Shown here in pieces: positions 7,833-16,848 of a DNA stretch of 64,000 nucleotides. This DNA is from Marmoricola sp. (GTDB lineage Bacteria; Actinomycetota; Actinomycetes; Propionibacteriales; Nocardioidaceae), in contig JAOPYE010000004.1 in assembly GCA_025964775.1 (NCBI GenBank), positions 97,761 to 161,760 of the forward strand, in the 5' to 3' direction. How positions within the stretch are numbered: the stretch's first letter is position 1; each line of letters opens with the position of its first letter. The translations under genes were made by a program, and so were the position numbers. Under the pieces are notes generated by a model. It saw only the letters and a program-made list of their open reading frames with translations, was not told the DNA's origin and did not search any database.

Positions 7833-10169
7833 TCAGTTGACCTCGGTCAGGCTGGTTGATCGCTCGTCGACGTCGAGGGCCATGGCCGCACGCCGCTCGA
7901 ACACGGACCGGGGCATCCAGCGCGCCCTGCGGGCGGAGTCCGGGGCCAGCACCGAGGTGAGCAGTGTCGACCACCTCGCCAGAGCGGCACGCATCGCGAC
8001 CCTGGCGGCGTCGTCGAGCCCGAACGTCGCGGCGTACCGGGCCCGCTCGACGATCTCGACGAACTCCTCCAGCGCCAGCGCATCCTCGCGGCCCGCTCGC
8101 GTCTGCCGGATCAGCACGGCTGCGATCTCACGGACCGACCGACCCTGGGGCCAGGTGACCCCGAGGTCGAGCACCGTCGCGCGCAGCTCCTTCCACAGTT
8201 CGGCCACCTCCGCGCGGGCATCCTCCCTCGGCCGCAACCGGCGGCCGCGCTGGGTGTTCCGGAGCAGCCGGGGCACCGCCGCGGCCAGGAGTAGCAGGAC
8301 GAGCAGGGCGACCGAGATCGGCAACCGGTGGCTGCTGCCGGTGCCGTGCTGGACCGTCGGGGTGGGCAGGTGGATGTTCCTCGGGACCGGGCGCGGCTTG
8401 ACTGTGTTCGGAACCGTCGTCGGCAGGACCGGCTGGGGCTGCCCGGTCACGCCGCGCGTCCAGGGCGGCGGCGGACCCGTGCGCACCGAGGGCGTCGGCT
8501 CGAACCGCACCCAGCCAGAGTCGCGGAAGTAGATCTCCGGCCAGGCGTGCAGGTCGTCGCTGGTGTAGGTGTACGCGCCGGGAGATCGGTTCGACGTCGG
8601 CGCCAGGAAACCAACGGCCACTCTCGCGGGAATGCCCAGTGCCCGCGCCATGATCGCCATCGCGGCGGCGAACTGCTCGCAGTAGCCGACCTTGTCGGTC
8701 GTGATGAACCGGGTCAGCTGAGCCATGCCGTTGCCTGATGCGGGTTGGAGCGAGTAGGTGAAGCCACCCTTGCTGCGGAACCAGTCCTGGAGCAGCACCG
8801 CCCTGGCGTACGGCGTCGCCCCGGCCGCGGTCACCTGGCGCGCGATCTTGCGGACCTCGGCAGGCACGCCGGTGGGCAGGCTCGTCATCGGCACCTGGAT
8901 GCTCTCCGGCGCCGGATCTGCGGCATTGAGCGCTGCCGGATCGATTGTCGGCGCGAAGGCGGTCAGGTGGTACTGCACCCCGACGGGTACCACCGTGTCG
9001 GTGTCGGCGATGTCCAGCGTGTTCACGGCGTAGCGCCAGTCGCCCCGGTCGATGCTGATCGTGCGGGTCGAGTACGGGATCGGAAGCCAGGTCGTGGTGA
9101 AGTCCGGGGTGATCTGCAGGTCCCAGGCAGTGGTGACGCCGGGGGTGCTCGAGTCGATACCGGCGGGGTCGGGAAGCCTGCCCGCCGCGACATTGGTCTC
9201 GGGCAGGTTGCGCGAGGACGGCGACCAGTCGGTGCCGTCGAACTCGTCGAGGACCGTGGTGCGCAGGTACGTCGGATCGGTGGAGTTGGTGTGCGCCCGG
9301 AGCAGCGGGAGGTGGTCCTGCGCGATGAGGTCGCGCCGAAGGTTGACCAGCGGGTTGACCAGCGTCACGTGCTCGCCCACGCCGTGGCTGCCACCGTTCT
9401 TCGCGCGATCGAGCAGCCCGTGGGCGACCGGGACGAAGATCGGCAGCACCAGTGCGCTGGCGGTGGTCAGTGCGCCGATCTGCAGGGCCCGTCCGCGTGC
9501 CGAGGCCCGGCCGAAGACCTTCTCGGTCTGGCCGGGCCGGGGGCGGTGACCGGTGACCGCCTGCCCCCAGGACAGCATCCGGTCGGTCTCGGCGACCGCC
9601 AGCAGCATCACGAAGGCCAGTGCCGTGCCGATGAAGACCGGCCACGGCAGCCCTCCGTCCAGGACGCTGATCGGGATCGTCACGGTGATGATCACCGGCA
9701 GGCCCGACCAGGGTGGCTGCCGCAGGCCGCACGCGATCAGGTCCACGGAGAGCAGGACCAGGATGCCGGCGGCGAGGAGGTAGAGGACCGCGTCGGGGTG
9801 GTCGGCACTGACCGGGGAGCTGTAGCGGTTCACCGCGGTCGCGCCGACATGGATCCTGTCGACCAGGCGGCCGATGCTTGCTGCCGTGGGCAGCCAGCCG
9901 TCGAGCTGCCCCCCGACGCGGGCGTGGTGGTGCAACCAGCCGAGCACCACCACCAGCTGCGCCAGCAGAGCGGCGTACCAGGGGAGCCGCACGCCGCGCA
10001 CGAGGGCCCCGGTGACGGCGATGAGCACCGCGGCGAACAAGGTGGACCCCAGGAATTGTGGCGCCTGCTCGACCAGGCCGCGCCAGGACACCAGCGCGAT
10101 CCAGCTCATCAGTCCGGCTGCGGCTGCTGTCCGCATCGCCACCGAGAGCCTGCCCGGGTCCCAGGTCAT
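7833..10169 (-). CDS. TgpA-like membrane transglutaminase-domain protein
   Basis: A 778-residue protein: a block of about six N-terminal transmembrane helices, then a large extracytoplasmic region with a transglutaminase core (GYCEQFAAAMAIMARALGIP with the Cys; DDLHAWPEIYF with the His; GWVRFEPTPS), a Pro-rich linker, another transmembrane helix (VALLVLLLLAAAVPRLL) and a cytoplasmic DUF4129-like tail. The family includes TgpA, but the substrate in actinobacteria is unknown. The start at 10169 overlaps the DUF58 stop by 4 bp (ATGA). The moxR-DUF58-transglutaminase order is a conserved module, often discussed as a MoxR chaperone system (inference). Confidence 0.88.
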   Translation of the reverse strand: MTWDPGRLSVAMRTAAAAGLMSWIALVSWRGLVEQAPQFLGSTLFAAVLIAVTGALVRGVRLPWYAALLAQLVVVLGWLHHHARVGGQLDGWLPTAASIGRLVDRIHVGATAVNRYSSPVSADHPDAVLYLLAAGILVLLSVDLIACGLRQPPWSGLPVIITVTIPISVLDGGLPWPVFIGTALAFVMLLAVAETDRMLSWGQAVTGHRPRPGQTEKVFGRASARGRALQIGALTTASALVLPIFVPVAHGLLDRAKNGGSHGVGEHVTLVNPLVNLRRDLIAQDHLPLLRAHTNSTDPTYLRTTVLDEFDGTDWSPSSRNLPETNVAAGRLPDPAGIDSSTPGVTTAWDLQITPDFTTTWLPIPYSTRTISIDRGDWRYAVNTLDIADTDTVVPVGVQYHLTAFAPTIDPAALNAADPAPESIQVPMTSLPTGVPAEVRKIARQVTAAGATPYARAVLLQDWFRSKGGFTYSLQPASGNGMAQLTRFITTDKVGYCEQFAAAMAIMARALGIPARVAVGFLAPTSNRSPGAYTYTSDDLHAWPEIYFRDSGWVRFEPTPSVRTGPPPPWTRGVTGQPQPVLPTTVPNTVKPRPVPRNIHLPTPTVQHGTGSSHRLPISVALLVLLLLAAAVPRLLRNTQRGRRLRPREDARAEVAELWKELRATVLDLGVTWPQGRSVREIAAVLIRQTRAGREDALALEEFVEIVERARYAATFGLDDAARVAMRAALARWSTLLTSVLAPDSARRARWMPRSVFERRAAMALDVDERSTSLTEVN

Positions 10170-11485
10170 CGGCCGAGCTCCTGCCAGGCGACGGCCAGCG
10201 AGCCGTTGCGTTCGAGGTCCGCGGCCTTCCATCCGCGCCGCTGCAGCCACGAGGTCGTGCCGGACTGACGTTGCTCGGCATCCGGCGTCCGGGACGTGCG
10301 CGATGACCATCCGTCGACGCCGATCACCAGTGCGTACGACGCATTCGCCCGCGTGTGCAACCGGGCCAGGAAGGCCTTGTCGAGGTCGGTCAGCGCGCCC
10401 ACGACCGCGATGAACATCCCGGAGGTGACGGTCTCGTCGACCCAGTCGGTCGCGATCTCGGCGGTCCGGGTGATCGGGAGGGCGGCCAGGCGTTCGAGCA
10501 ACGGCTGGGTCGCGGTACCGACATCACCGTCGTGCCAGGAGTGCTCGCCGCTGCCCTTGGGGTCGGTTTCGCCGAGCGCGCTCACCAGCCGCACCTGGAA
10601 CCCCTGCAGGGCCAGGTGCACCCCGATCGAGGCGGCCACGGTCACGGCTCGCTCGAGTGAGGAGTCCGGACCGGTACCGCGGTGCGCGCGCTCGCGGTTG
10701 TCGATGAACAGGGTGCAGCGCGACTGCCACGGCTGCTCCTCGCGACGAACCATGAGCTCGCCGGTCCTTGCGGTGCTGCGCCAGTGCACCCGGCGCAGGT
10801 CATCGCCGTGGACGTACTCGCGCACCGTGACGTCTGCGGTACTTCCTGTCGAGAACGGCCGCGGCCGGTTGTCGCCGCTCCCTGTCCAGGCACCGCGCAG
10901 CGGGATCGCCGGCAGCGGCTCTGCGGACGGAACGACCACCAGCGTCGAGGTCCGGGTGAAGGCACGGTGCAGCTCGATCATGCCGAACGGGTCTGCGACC
11001 CGCACGGTCATCGGTCCGACCTCGTAGATGCCGCGGACCTCGGCCTGCACCGGGTACTCGAAGCGGCGGTGCCAGCCGGGCTCCATCGCATCGAGCACGA
11101 ACCGCGGCCGGTGCCCGAGTGCCCACGGCACGTGCTCCTCCACCAGCAGGAGCCCGGTCCGCGCGCCGACGTTGGTCACGTCGAGCTGGACTCCTGCGAC
11201 CTGGCCGACCTCGACCTGGTTCGACGTCAGGGTCCGGGCCAGGCTGAGCCGGTTGTTCGAGCGGGTGACCAGTGCCAGCGTGACCAGTGGCAGCAGACCG
11301 ATGAGGACGCCGATCCGGACCAGGTCCCGTTCGCCCAGGAGGATCCCGCACGTCGCTGCCGTGCCGCCGGCGGCGACGAACGCACGTCCGCGCACCGTCA
11401 GCGTCCGCAGGGCCCGGCGCGCTGCGGTGCCGCCGGTCACGGGAGCGGGGGCACCGGCAACGGGGCCGGCAGCGGCGGTCGTCAC
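10166..11485 (-). CDS. DUF58 domain membrane protein
   Basis: A 439-residue protein with two closely spaced N-terminal transmembrane segments (about residues 32-70), a beta-rich extracytoplasmic part and the DUF58 signature around TVREYVHGDDLRRVHWRSTARTGELMVR, which adopts a vWA-like fold. GTG 11485 starts 2 bp after the moxR stop, and the stop overlaps the transglutaminase ATG. DUF58 proteins pair with MoxR ATPases. Molecular function unknown. Confidence 0.87.
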   Translation of the reverse strand: MTTAAAGPVAGAPAPVTGGTAARRALRTLTVRGRAFVAAGGTAATCGILLGERDLVRIGVLIGLLPLVTLALVTRSNNRLSLARTLTSNQVEVGQVAGVQLDVTNVGARTGLLLVEEHVPWALGHRPRFVLDAMEPGWHRRFEYPVQAEVRGIYEVGPMTVRVADPFGMIELHRAFTRTSTLVVVPSAEPLPAIPLRGAWTGSGDNRPRPFSTGSTADVTVREYVHGDDLRRVHWRSTARTGELMVRREEQPWQSRCTLFIDNRERAHRGTGPDSSLERAVTVAASIGVHLALQGFQVRLVSALGETDPKGSGEHSWHDGDVGTATQPLLERLAALPITRTAEIATDWVDETVTSGMFIAVVGALTDLDKAFLARLHTRANASYALVIGVDGWSSRTSRTPDAEQRQSGTTSWLQRRGWKAADLERNGSLAVAWQELGR

Positions 11486-11487
11486 GA

Positions 11488-12456
11488 TCAGTCCGGGACG
11501 GGCACCGTGCGCAGGACGCCGGCCAGGATCTCGGCCGGACCGCGCCCACTCATCGAGGCCTCGACCGTGGGAAGCAACCGGTGGGCGAGCACGGTCGGGG
11601 CGAGCTCACGCAGGTCGTCGGGAACTACGTAGTCGCGACCTGCGATCGCGGCGGACGCCTTCGCGGCCCGGACCAGGTGCAGGGTGGCGCGGGGCGATGC
11701 TCCCAGGCGCAGGTCCGGCGAGGACCGGGTCGCCGTGGTGACCGCGACGGCGTACCGCAGGACGGCCGAGGAGACGTGGATGCCACCGACGACCCCGATC
11801 AGCTTGCGGATCTCGGCCGCGTCGGTCACCGGTTCGAGCTCGTCGATCGGGCTGCTGGTGTTGCGTGCCGAGAGCATCGCGATCTCCGCCGCCATCACCG
11901 GGTAGCCCATCGAGACCCGGGCCAGGAACCGGTCGCGCTGTGCTTCAGGCAAGGCATAGGTGCCTTCCATCTCCAGCGGGTTCTGCGTCGCGATCACCAT
12001 GAACGGTGCGTCGAGCGCAAAGGTCTGGTTGTCGACGGTGACCTGACGCTCCTCCATGCACTCGAGCATCGCCGACTGGGTCTTGGGGGAGGCCCGGTTG
12101 ATCTCGTCGCCGATCACGATGTTGGCGAACACCCCACCGGGACGGAACTCGAACTGCCGGGTGTCCTGGTTGAAGATCGAGACCCCGGTGACGTCGGAGG
12201 GCAACAGGTCCGGGGTGAACTGGATCCGGCGCACCGTCAGGTCGATCGAGCGTGCGAGCGCCTTGCTGAGCATGGTCTTGCCGACCCCGGGCACGTCCTC
12301 GATCAGCAGGTGTCCCTCGGCGAGCAGGACGACCAGAGCCGTCCGGGCGACCTCGGGCTTGCCCTCGATGACCTTCTCGATGTTGGCGCGCACCCGGTCG
12401 GTGACCGCGCGCAACGCGTCCAGTCCGCTGCCCGGGCCAGCCCCTGATTCCTCCAT
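11488..12456 (-). CDS. MoxR-family AAA+ ATPase
   Basis: A 322-residue ATPase with Walker A in LIEDVPGVGKTMLSKAL, Walker B in IVIGDEINRASPKTQSAML, sensor 1 in VIATQNPLEMEGTYALPEAQRDRF and a C-terminal lid. MoxR proteins act as chaperone-like ATPases with DUF58/vWA partners, and this gene heads such a unit. ATG 12456 (MEESGAG) is preferred; an in-frame ATG at 12474 is the alternative. It diverges from mraZ. Confidence 0.9.
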   Translation of the reverse strand: MEESGAGPGSGLDALRAVTDRVRANIEKVIEGKPEVARTALVVLLAEGHLLIEDVPGVGKTMLSKALARSIDLTVRRIQFTPDLLPSDVTGVSIFNQDTRQFEFRPGGVFANIVIGDEINRASPKTQSAMLECMEERQVTVDNQTFALDAPFMVIATQNPLEMEGTYALPEAQRDRFLARVSMGYPVMAAEIAMLSARNTSSPIDELEPVTDAAEIRKLIGVVGGIHVSSAVLRYAVAVTTATRSSPDLRLGASPRATLHLVRAAKASAAIAGRDYVVPDDLRELAPTVLAHRLLPTVEASMSGRGPAEILAGVLRTVPVPD

Positions 12457-12615
12457 GACCCCAGTCAACCCCATAGCCGGGAGCAGGCGACGAGGAATTG
12501 TCCCGGAATTCGTACCGGTTCGGCCGACAACCGCCTGCGGACGGGCTGAGGGGAGACCGAAGCATCTGGGGAACGACCCCGTGGTGAAAAGGAGTCAGAA
12601 ACGACCTCAAGATGG

Positions 12616-12660
12616 TTGACGGTGGAGGGATGTGGAGTAAAGTGGGGGAAAGTGGTGGAC
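12616..12660 (+). promoter_or_regulatory. mraZ promoter with four-repeat MraZ operator
   Basis: Four GTGG(A/G/T)G hexamers start at 12622, 12632, 12642 and 12652, exactly 10 bp apart, so they lie on one face of the helix. MraZ is known to bind direct repeats of this type upstream of its own operon. A candidate sigma-70-type promoter overlaps them: TTGACG (12616-12621), 16 bp, TAAAGT (12638-12643). Binding would block transcription, giving autorepression of the dcw operon. Confidence 0.75.
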
Positions 12661-12680
12661 GAGAGGGACGGGGTGGCGAG

Positions 12681-13109
12681 ATGTTTTCCGGCACCTTCAC
12701 TCCTCGGCTCGATGACAAGGGCCGGCTCGTCCTTCCGTCGAAATTCCGAGAGGCGATGGGGGACGGGCTGGTGATCACCCGAGGTCAGGAGCGCTCCATC
12801 GACATGCGCACCAAGGCCGACTTCGACGTGTTCGCCGAGAAGTTCCAGAACGCCTCGCAGACCGACGCCCGGCTTCGCGGGTACGGGCGCATGTTGTTCG
12901 CGCTCGCCTCGGAGCAGGTGCCCGACAAGCAGGGCCGCTTCACCGTCACTCCCGAGCTGCGCCAGTACGCGTCGCTCGAGAAGGAGTGCGTCGTGATCGG
13001 CATCTACAACCGGATCGAGATCTGGGAACCGCAGGCCTGGGCGGACTACACCGCAGCGCAGGAGTCGGCGTTCTCCGATGTGCAGGAAGAGATCTTCCCG
13101 GGCTTCTGA
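12681..13109 (+). CDS. mraZ: Transcriptional regulator MraZ
   Basis: A 142-residue protein with two SpoVT/AbrB-like repeats: MFSGTFTPRLDDKGRLVLPSKFR and ASEQVPDKQGRFTVTPELRQYA. First gene of the dcw cluster; MraZ binds DNA repeats in its own promoter and represses the operon. ATG 12681 is chosen over the longer in-frame start at 12612 because it matches the family N-terminus and leaves the operator repeats outside the gene. Confidence 0.95.
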   Translation: MFSGTFTPRLDDKGRLVLPSKFREAMGDGLVITRGQERSIDMRTKADFDVFAEKFQNASQTDARLRGYGRMLFALASEQVPDKQGRFTVTPELRQYASLEKECVVIGIYNRIEIWEPQAWADYTAAQESAFSDVQEEIFPGF

Positions 13110-13282
13110 CGGGCGCCCCACAACTCAACAACGGTGATCGCAGGGCGAGGCTCGAGTCCGCTCCCGGCAATCTGTCGCACCTTCCCCGGTGACAGAGGGT
13201 CATGTGAGCGGACCCGAACCTGGTCAGGCGATCACCACCCACACCAGTCATTTCCGCAGCCAGGCAGCAGGGGTCGAGTGCC

Positions 13283-13426
13283 ATGAGCCACACGAACGGG
13301 TCGGTCACACCGGCACGGCGCGTCCGTCACGACGTACGCGACGGGCTCGGCGTGATGCTGTTCTCGGCCGGCACCAGCGTCGGGATCACGTTGCTGATCA
13401 CGATCCTCGTCGGACTCGGGAAGTAA
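13283..13426 (+). CDS. Small single-pass membrane protein between mraZ and rsmH
   Basis: A 47-codon gene beginning [21 protein letters not shown], with a basic N-terminus and one hydrophobic segment near the C-terminus ([21 protein letters not shown]). Codon third positions are almost all G or C, like the flanking genes. It ends 10 bp before rsmH. I do not recognise a named family. Position and topology (short cytoplasmic tail, one membrane span) would suit a minor divisome or cell-envelope factor, but that is inference. An alternative overlapping frame (13189-13440) lacks any recognisable features. Confidence 0.6.
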   Translation: MSHTNGSVTPARRVRHDVRDGLGVMLFSAGTSVGITLLITILVGLGK

Positions 13427-13436
13427 GGCCAGCCCG

Positions 13437-14393
13437 ATGAGTGCCCCCACACACGTCCCGGTCCTGCTCGACCGGGTCGTCGCCCTCGTGGCGCCCGCAC
13501 TCGCCGAACCCGGGAGCATCCTGGTCGACGCGACCCTCGGTCTCGGCGGCCACACCGAGGCGGTCCTGACACGGTGCCCCGAGGCGCACGTCGTCGGCGT
13601 CGACCGCGACGTGCACGCCCTCGAGCGCAGTCGCCAGCGGTTGGCCCCCTTCGCCGGACGGACCACGCTCGTGCACGCCGTGTACGACGAGATTCCCGAG
13701 GTCCTCGCCGACCTCGGCATCGCCGAGGTGCAGGGCATCCTCTTCGACCTCGGCGTCTCCTCCATGCAGCTCGACATGCGCGACCGCGGTTTCGCGTACG
13801 CCGAGGACGCTCCCCTCGACATGCGGATGAACGACACCGAGGGCATCACCGCGGCCGAGGTGCTCAACACCTACAGCGGCGCCGACCTGGCGCGGATCCT
13901 GCGCACCTACGGCGAGGAGAAGTTCGCGCGGCAGATCGCACGGGCGATCGTGCGCGAGCGCGAGGCCGAGCCGTTCGCGTCCTCTGCCCGCCTCGTCGAC
14001 CTGCTCCGCGACACGATCCCGGCACCCGCACGGCGTACCGGGGGACACCCGGCCAAGCGCACCTTCCAGGCGCTTCGGATCGAGGTCAACGACGAGCTCG
14101 GCGTGCTGCGACGGGCGATCCCCGCCGCACTCGACTCGATCGCCGTCGGCGGACGCGTCGTCGTCATGAGCTACCACTCGCTGGAGGACCGGATGGTCAA
14201 GCAGGCCTTCGTCGAACGCACCCGGTCGACCGCGCCCGTCGACATGCCCGTCGTACCCGAGGAGCACCAGCCCGAGCTGCGGCTGCTGACGCGCGGTGCC
14301 GAGAAGGTCACCGACGCCGAGATCGCCGAGAACCCCCGCGCCGCATCCGTCCGGTTGCGCGCCGTCGAACGGATCCGAGGGAGAGCAGCGTGA
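13437..14393 (+). CDS. rsmH: 16S rRNA (cytosine-1402-N4) methyltransferase
   Basis: A 318-residue RsmH (MraW). [12 protein letters not shown] at the N-terminus, [14 protein letters not shown] (SAM motif I), [49 protein letters not shown] and [14 protein letters not shown] are all diagnostic. Methylates N4 of C1402 in the ribosomal P site. The stop overlaps the GTG of the FtsL-like gene by 4 bp. Confidence 0.96.
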   Translation: MSAPTHVPVLLDRVVALVAPALAEPGSILVDATLGLGGHTEAVLTRCPEAHVVGVDRDVHALERSRQRLAPFAGRTTLVHAVYDEIPEVLADLGIAEVQGILFDLGVSSMQLDMRDRGFAYAEDAPLDMRMNDTEGITAAEVLNTYSGADLARILRTYGEEKFARQIARAIVREREAEPFASSARLVDLLRDTIPAPARRTGGHPAKRTFQALRIEVNDELGVLRRAIPAALDSIAVGGRVVVMSYHSLEDRMVKQAFVERTRSTAPVDMPVVPEEHQPELRLLTRGAEKVTDAEIAENPRAASVRLRAVERIRGRAA

Positions 14394-15007
14394 GTAGCTT
14401 GTTGAGTCCGGCCCGCGGTACCCGATTGCCGCGCACGGCGGCGTCGGCCGTGGAACGCGCCCGTCTGGCACTGGTCCCCGTCCGCGTCAGCCGGGCACCG
14501 CGGGCGCCCTTCGCCGCCCTCGTGCTCGCCATCCTCGGTGCAGGCATGGTCGGCCTGCTGATGTTCAACACCCACATGCAGCAGGGAGCGTTCTACGCGA
14601 CCAGCCTGCAGAACCGGGCCGACGCCCTGACGGCGCGCGAGCAGTCCCTCCAGATGCAGCTCGACCAGCTGCGCGACCCCCAGCACCTCGCGGCGGCCGG
14701 CCGCCAGCTCGGCATGGTCGCTCCCGCCACTCCGGCGTTCGTCGACCTGGCCACCGGCAAGATCCTCGGCAAGCCGACTCCGGCCACCCCGACAGACGGC
14801 ATCCGCGTGACTCCGCTGCCGGCCGGACTGCCGTCGCCGCTCCGGCCGAAGCCGATCATCGTCCGCGTGCTCGCCCCGACCACAGCCGCCACCACGACGC
14901 AGACCGGGACACATACCGCGACCGGTACCGGCCACGCCTCCACGAACACGGGCACGACGACAGGTAGGAATGGGGCAGCAACCCCGGCCCACGGAGCTCA
15001 TCGTTGA
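14390..15007 (+). CDS. ftsL: FtsL-like septum-formation protein
   Basis: A 205-residue bitopic protein: a basic N-terminus, one transmembrane helix (about residues 40-60, [19 protein letters not shown]) and a short coiled coil (about 65-100, [20 protein letters not shown]), then a long Thr/Pro-rich tail. Position between rsmH and ftsI, size and topology identify it as the actinobacterial FtsL equivalent, which recruits FtsW/FtsI. GTG 14390 overlaps the rsmH stop (GTGA). The TTG start of ftsI overlaps its own stop. Confidence 0.75.
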   Translation: MSSLLSPARGTRLPRTAASAVERARLALVPVRVSRAPRAPFAALVLAILGAGMVGLLMFNTHMQQGAFYATSLQNRADALTAREQSLQMQLDQLRDPQHLAAAGRQLGMVAPATPAFVDLATGKILGKPTPATPTDGIRVTPLPAGLPSPLRPKPIIVRVLAPTTAATTTQTGTHTATGTGHASTNTGTTTGRNGAATPAHGAHR

Positions 15008-16830
15008 CCAAGCGTTCTCGCCCGGCGGCACGTCGTCCGTCGGGTCCCAGTTCTCGCTCGCGTTCTGGTGCCCGCTCGCTGCGGGGCTCCTCGGAGGTTC
15101 GCCTGCGGGTCGGCCTGATCGTGATCGCGATGGTGCTCTCGCTGTTCGGTGCCCGGCTCATCCAGCTGCAGGGGCTCGACCCCAAGGCGTACGCCGCCAA
15201 GGCCAATGCCGAGAGCCTGGTCACAGTGCCGTTGCCCGCCACCCGTGGCGAGATCACTGACCGCAACGGGGTCCCGCTCGCCGAGACCGTGGCCGGGATG
15301 ATGATCGTCGCCGATCCGCTGCGCACCCGGCCGCACGCCGAGGCCATCGCGCGGATCCTGGCCGACCGGCTGCACCTGGACTACTTCGACGTCCTGGACG
15401 GGCTGATGAAGCAGGCTCCGCCGGGCAAGCCGGACATCCGGTTCGCCTACATCGCCCGCCGGGTTCCGGCGACGCTGGCGACCGCGACGGTGGCCGCCGT
15501 CACCAACGCCGGGTTCCAGGGCATCGAGACCCGTCCCGACCCGCTGCGCAACTACCCGGCCCACGACGTCGCCGCCAACCTGCTCGGCTTCCTCAACTCC
15601 GACGGCGTTCCCCTCGCGGGCCTCGAGCAGACCTTCAACCGACGACTGGCCGGCAAGGACGGCACCGAGACCTACGAGGTCGGTGGCGGAAACCGGATCC
15701 CGTTGGGGGAGAACACCGAGACCGCGCCGGTCAACGGCAGGAACCTGACGCTGACCATCGACCGGGACGTGCAGTTCTACGCCCAGCGTGTGCTCAGGAC
15801 CGCCGTGCAGGGATCGCACGCGACGTCGGGAGCCGCGATCGCGATCGACACCAAGACCGGTGAGATCCTCGCCCTGGCCGACTACCCGTCGTACGACGCC
15901 AACGACCCGGGTGCCTCGCCGGCCAGCGATCGCGGGAGTCGTGCCCTGTCCGACGTCTACGAGCCAGGCTCGGTGGAGAAGGTCCTGACCACGTCCTCAC
16001 TGATCGATGCCGGCAAGGTGACGCCGCTGACCCGGATCCGTGTGCCGCACCAGCTCCCGGTGCTGAACCGGGTCATCCACGACTACTTCCAGCACCCGAC
16101 GCTGCGACTGACCCTGGCCGGGGTGATCGCGAAGTCCTCCAACATCGGCACCGTGCTCGCTGCCCGCCAGTTCACCCACTCCCAGCTGTGGAACTACCTC
16201 GATGCGTTCGGTCTGGGCCACCGCACCGACGTCGGGATGCCCAACGAGTCGACCGGTGTCCTGCCGGCGCTGGACAGCTGGACCGAGCTCACCCAGGCGA
16301 CCATCGCCTTCGGTCAGGGTGTCGCGGTGAACGCGCTGCAGATGGCCACCGCCGTCAACGCCGTGGCCAACGGCGGCGAGCTGATCACGCCGAGCCTGAT
16401 CAAGGGCTCGGCCACCACCGCGACCGGCACCGTCGTCGGCACCGACCAGGCCACCCGGCGCCGGGTGATCAGTGCGGCGGCAGCCACGGCCGAGGCGCGG
16501 ATGATGGAGGGCGTCACCACCCTCGGCGCCGGCACCGCCCCGGGCGCCGGCATCGCCGGCTACCGGGTCGCAGGCAAGACCGGTACGGCCCAGGAGGTAG
16601 GCAAGACCTGTGGCTGCTACGACGGTTCGCTGGACGTGTCCTTCGGCGGCTTCGCGCCGGCCGACAACCCGCGCTTCACGGTGTACGTCGTGATCAAGAA
16701 CCCGGTCCACAGCGCGAGTGGTGGCGGCACCGCAGGTCCGGTCTTCCGTCAGATCCTGAACTACCTGCTGCAGAAGTACTCGGTCCCGCCCACCAACACC
16801 CCGCCGGCGAACCTGCCCGTGTTCTGGTGA
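15004..16830 (+). CDS. ftsI: Septal peptidoglycan transpeptidase (class B PBP)
   Basis: A 608-residue penicillin-binding protein with an N-terminal transmembrane anchor (VRLRVGLIVIAMVLSLFGARL), a PBP dimer domain and a transpeptidase domain. The catalytic triad motifs are present: S323-x-x-K326 in EPGSVEKV, S378-S-N380 in KSSNIG and K525-T-G in AGKTGTAQ. Cross-links stem peptides at the septum together with FtsW. Starts at TTG 15004, overlapping the upstream stop as TTGA; no better start fits the N-terminus. Confidence 0.93.
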   Translation: MTKRSRPAARRPSGPSSRSRSGARSLRGSSEVRLRVGLIVIAMVLSLFGARLIQLQGLDPKAYAAKANAESLVTVPLPATRGEITDRNGVPLAETVAGMMIVADPLRTRPHAEAIARILADRLHLDYFDVLDGLMKQAPPGKPDIRFAYIARRVPATLATATVAAVTNAGFQGIETRPDPLRNYPAHDVAANLLGFLNSDGVPLAGLEQTFNRRLAGKDGTETYEVGGGNRIPLGENTETAPVNGRNLTLTIDRDVQFYAQRVLRTAVQGSHATSGAAIAIDTKTGEILALADYPSYDANDPGASPASDRGSRALSDVYEPGSVEKVLTTSSLIDAGKVTPLTRIRVPHQLPVLNRVIHDYFQHPTLRLTLAGVIAKSSNIGTVLAARQFTHSQLWNYLDAFGLGHRTDVGMPNESTGVLPALDSWTELTQATIAFGQGVAVNALQMATAVNAVANGGELITPSLIKGSATTATGTVVGTDQATRRRVISAAAATAEARMMEGVTTLGAGTAPGAGIAGYRVAGKTGTAQEVGKTCGCYDGSLDVSFGGFAPADNPRFTVYVVIKNPVHSASGGGTAGPVFRQILNYLLQKYSVPPTNTPPANLPVFW

Positions 16831-16835
16831 ACCGA

Positions 16836-16841
16836 TAGGTT
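16836..16841 (+). promoter_or_regulatory. -10 box of a putative leaderless murE promoter
   Basis: TAGGTT lies 7 nt before the murE ATG in the 18 bp between ftsI and murE. Most other junctions in this part of the cluster overlap by 4 bp, so this gap is a plausible internal promoter for a leaderless transcript. Confidence 0.4.
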
Positions 16842-16848
16842 CCCCAGA

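Noticed and set aside
8745..10268. Long plus-strand frame opposite the transglutaminase gene
   Set aside because: Low-complexity antisense frame; the minus strand has a coherent membrane protein with a transglutaminase core.
13189..13440. An 83-codon frame overlapping the small membrane-protein gene
   Set aside because: Its translation is His/Arg-rich with no hydrophobic segment or motif, and it runs into rsmH; the 47-codon frame has better codon bias and a membrane span.
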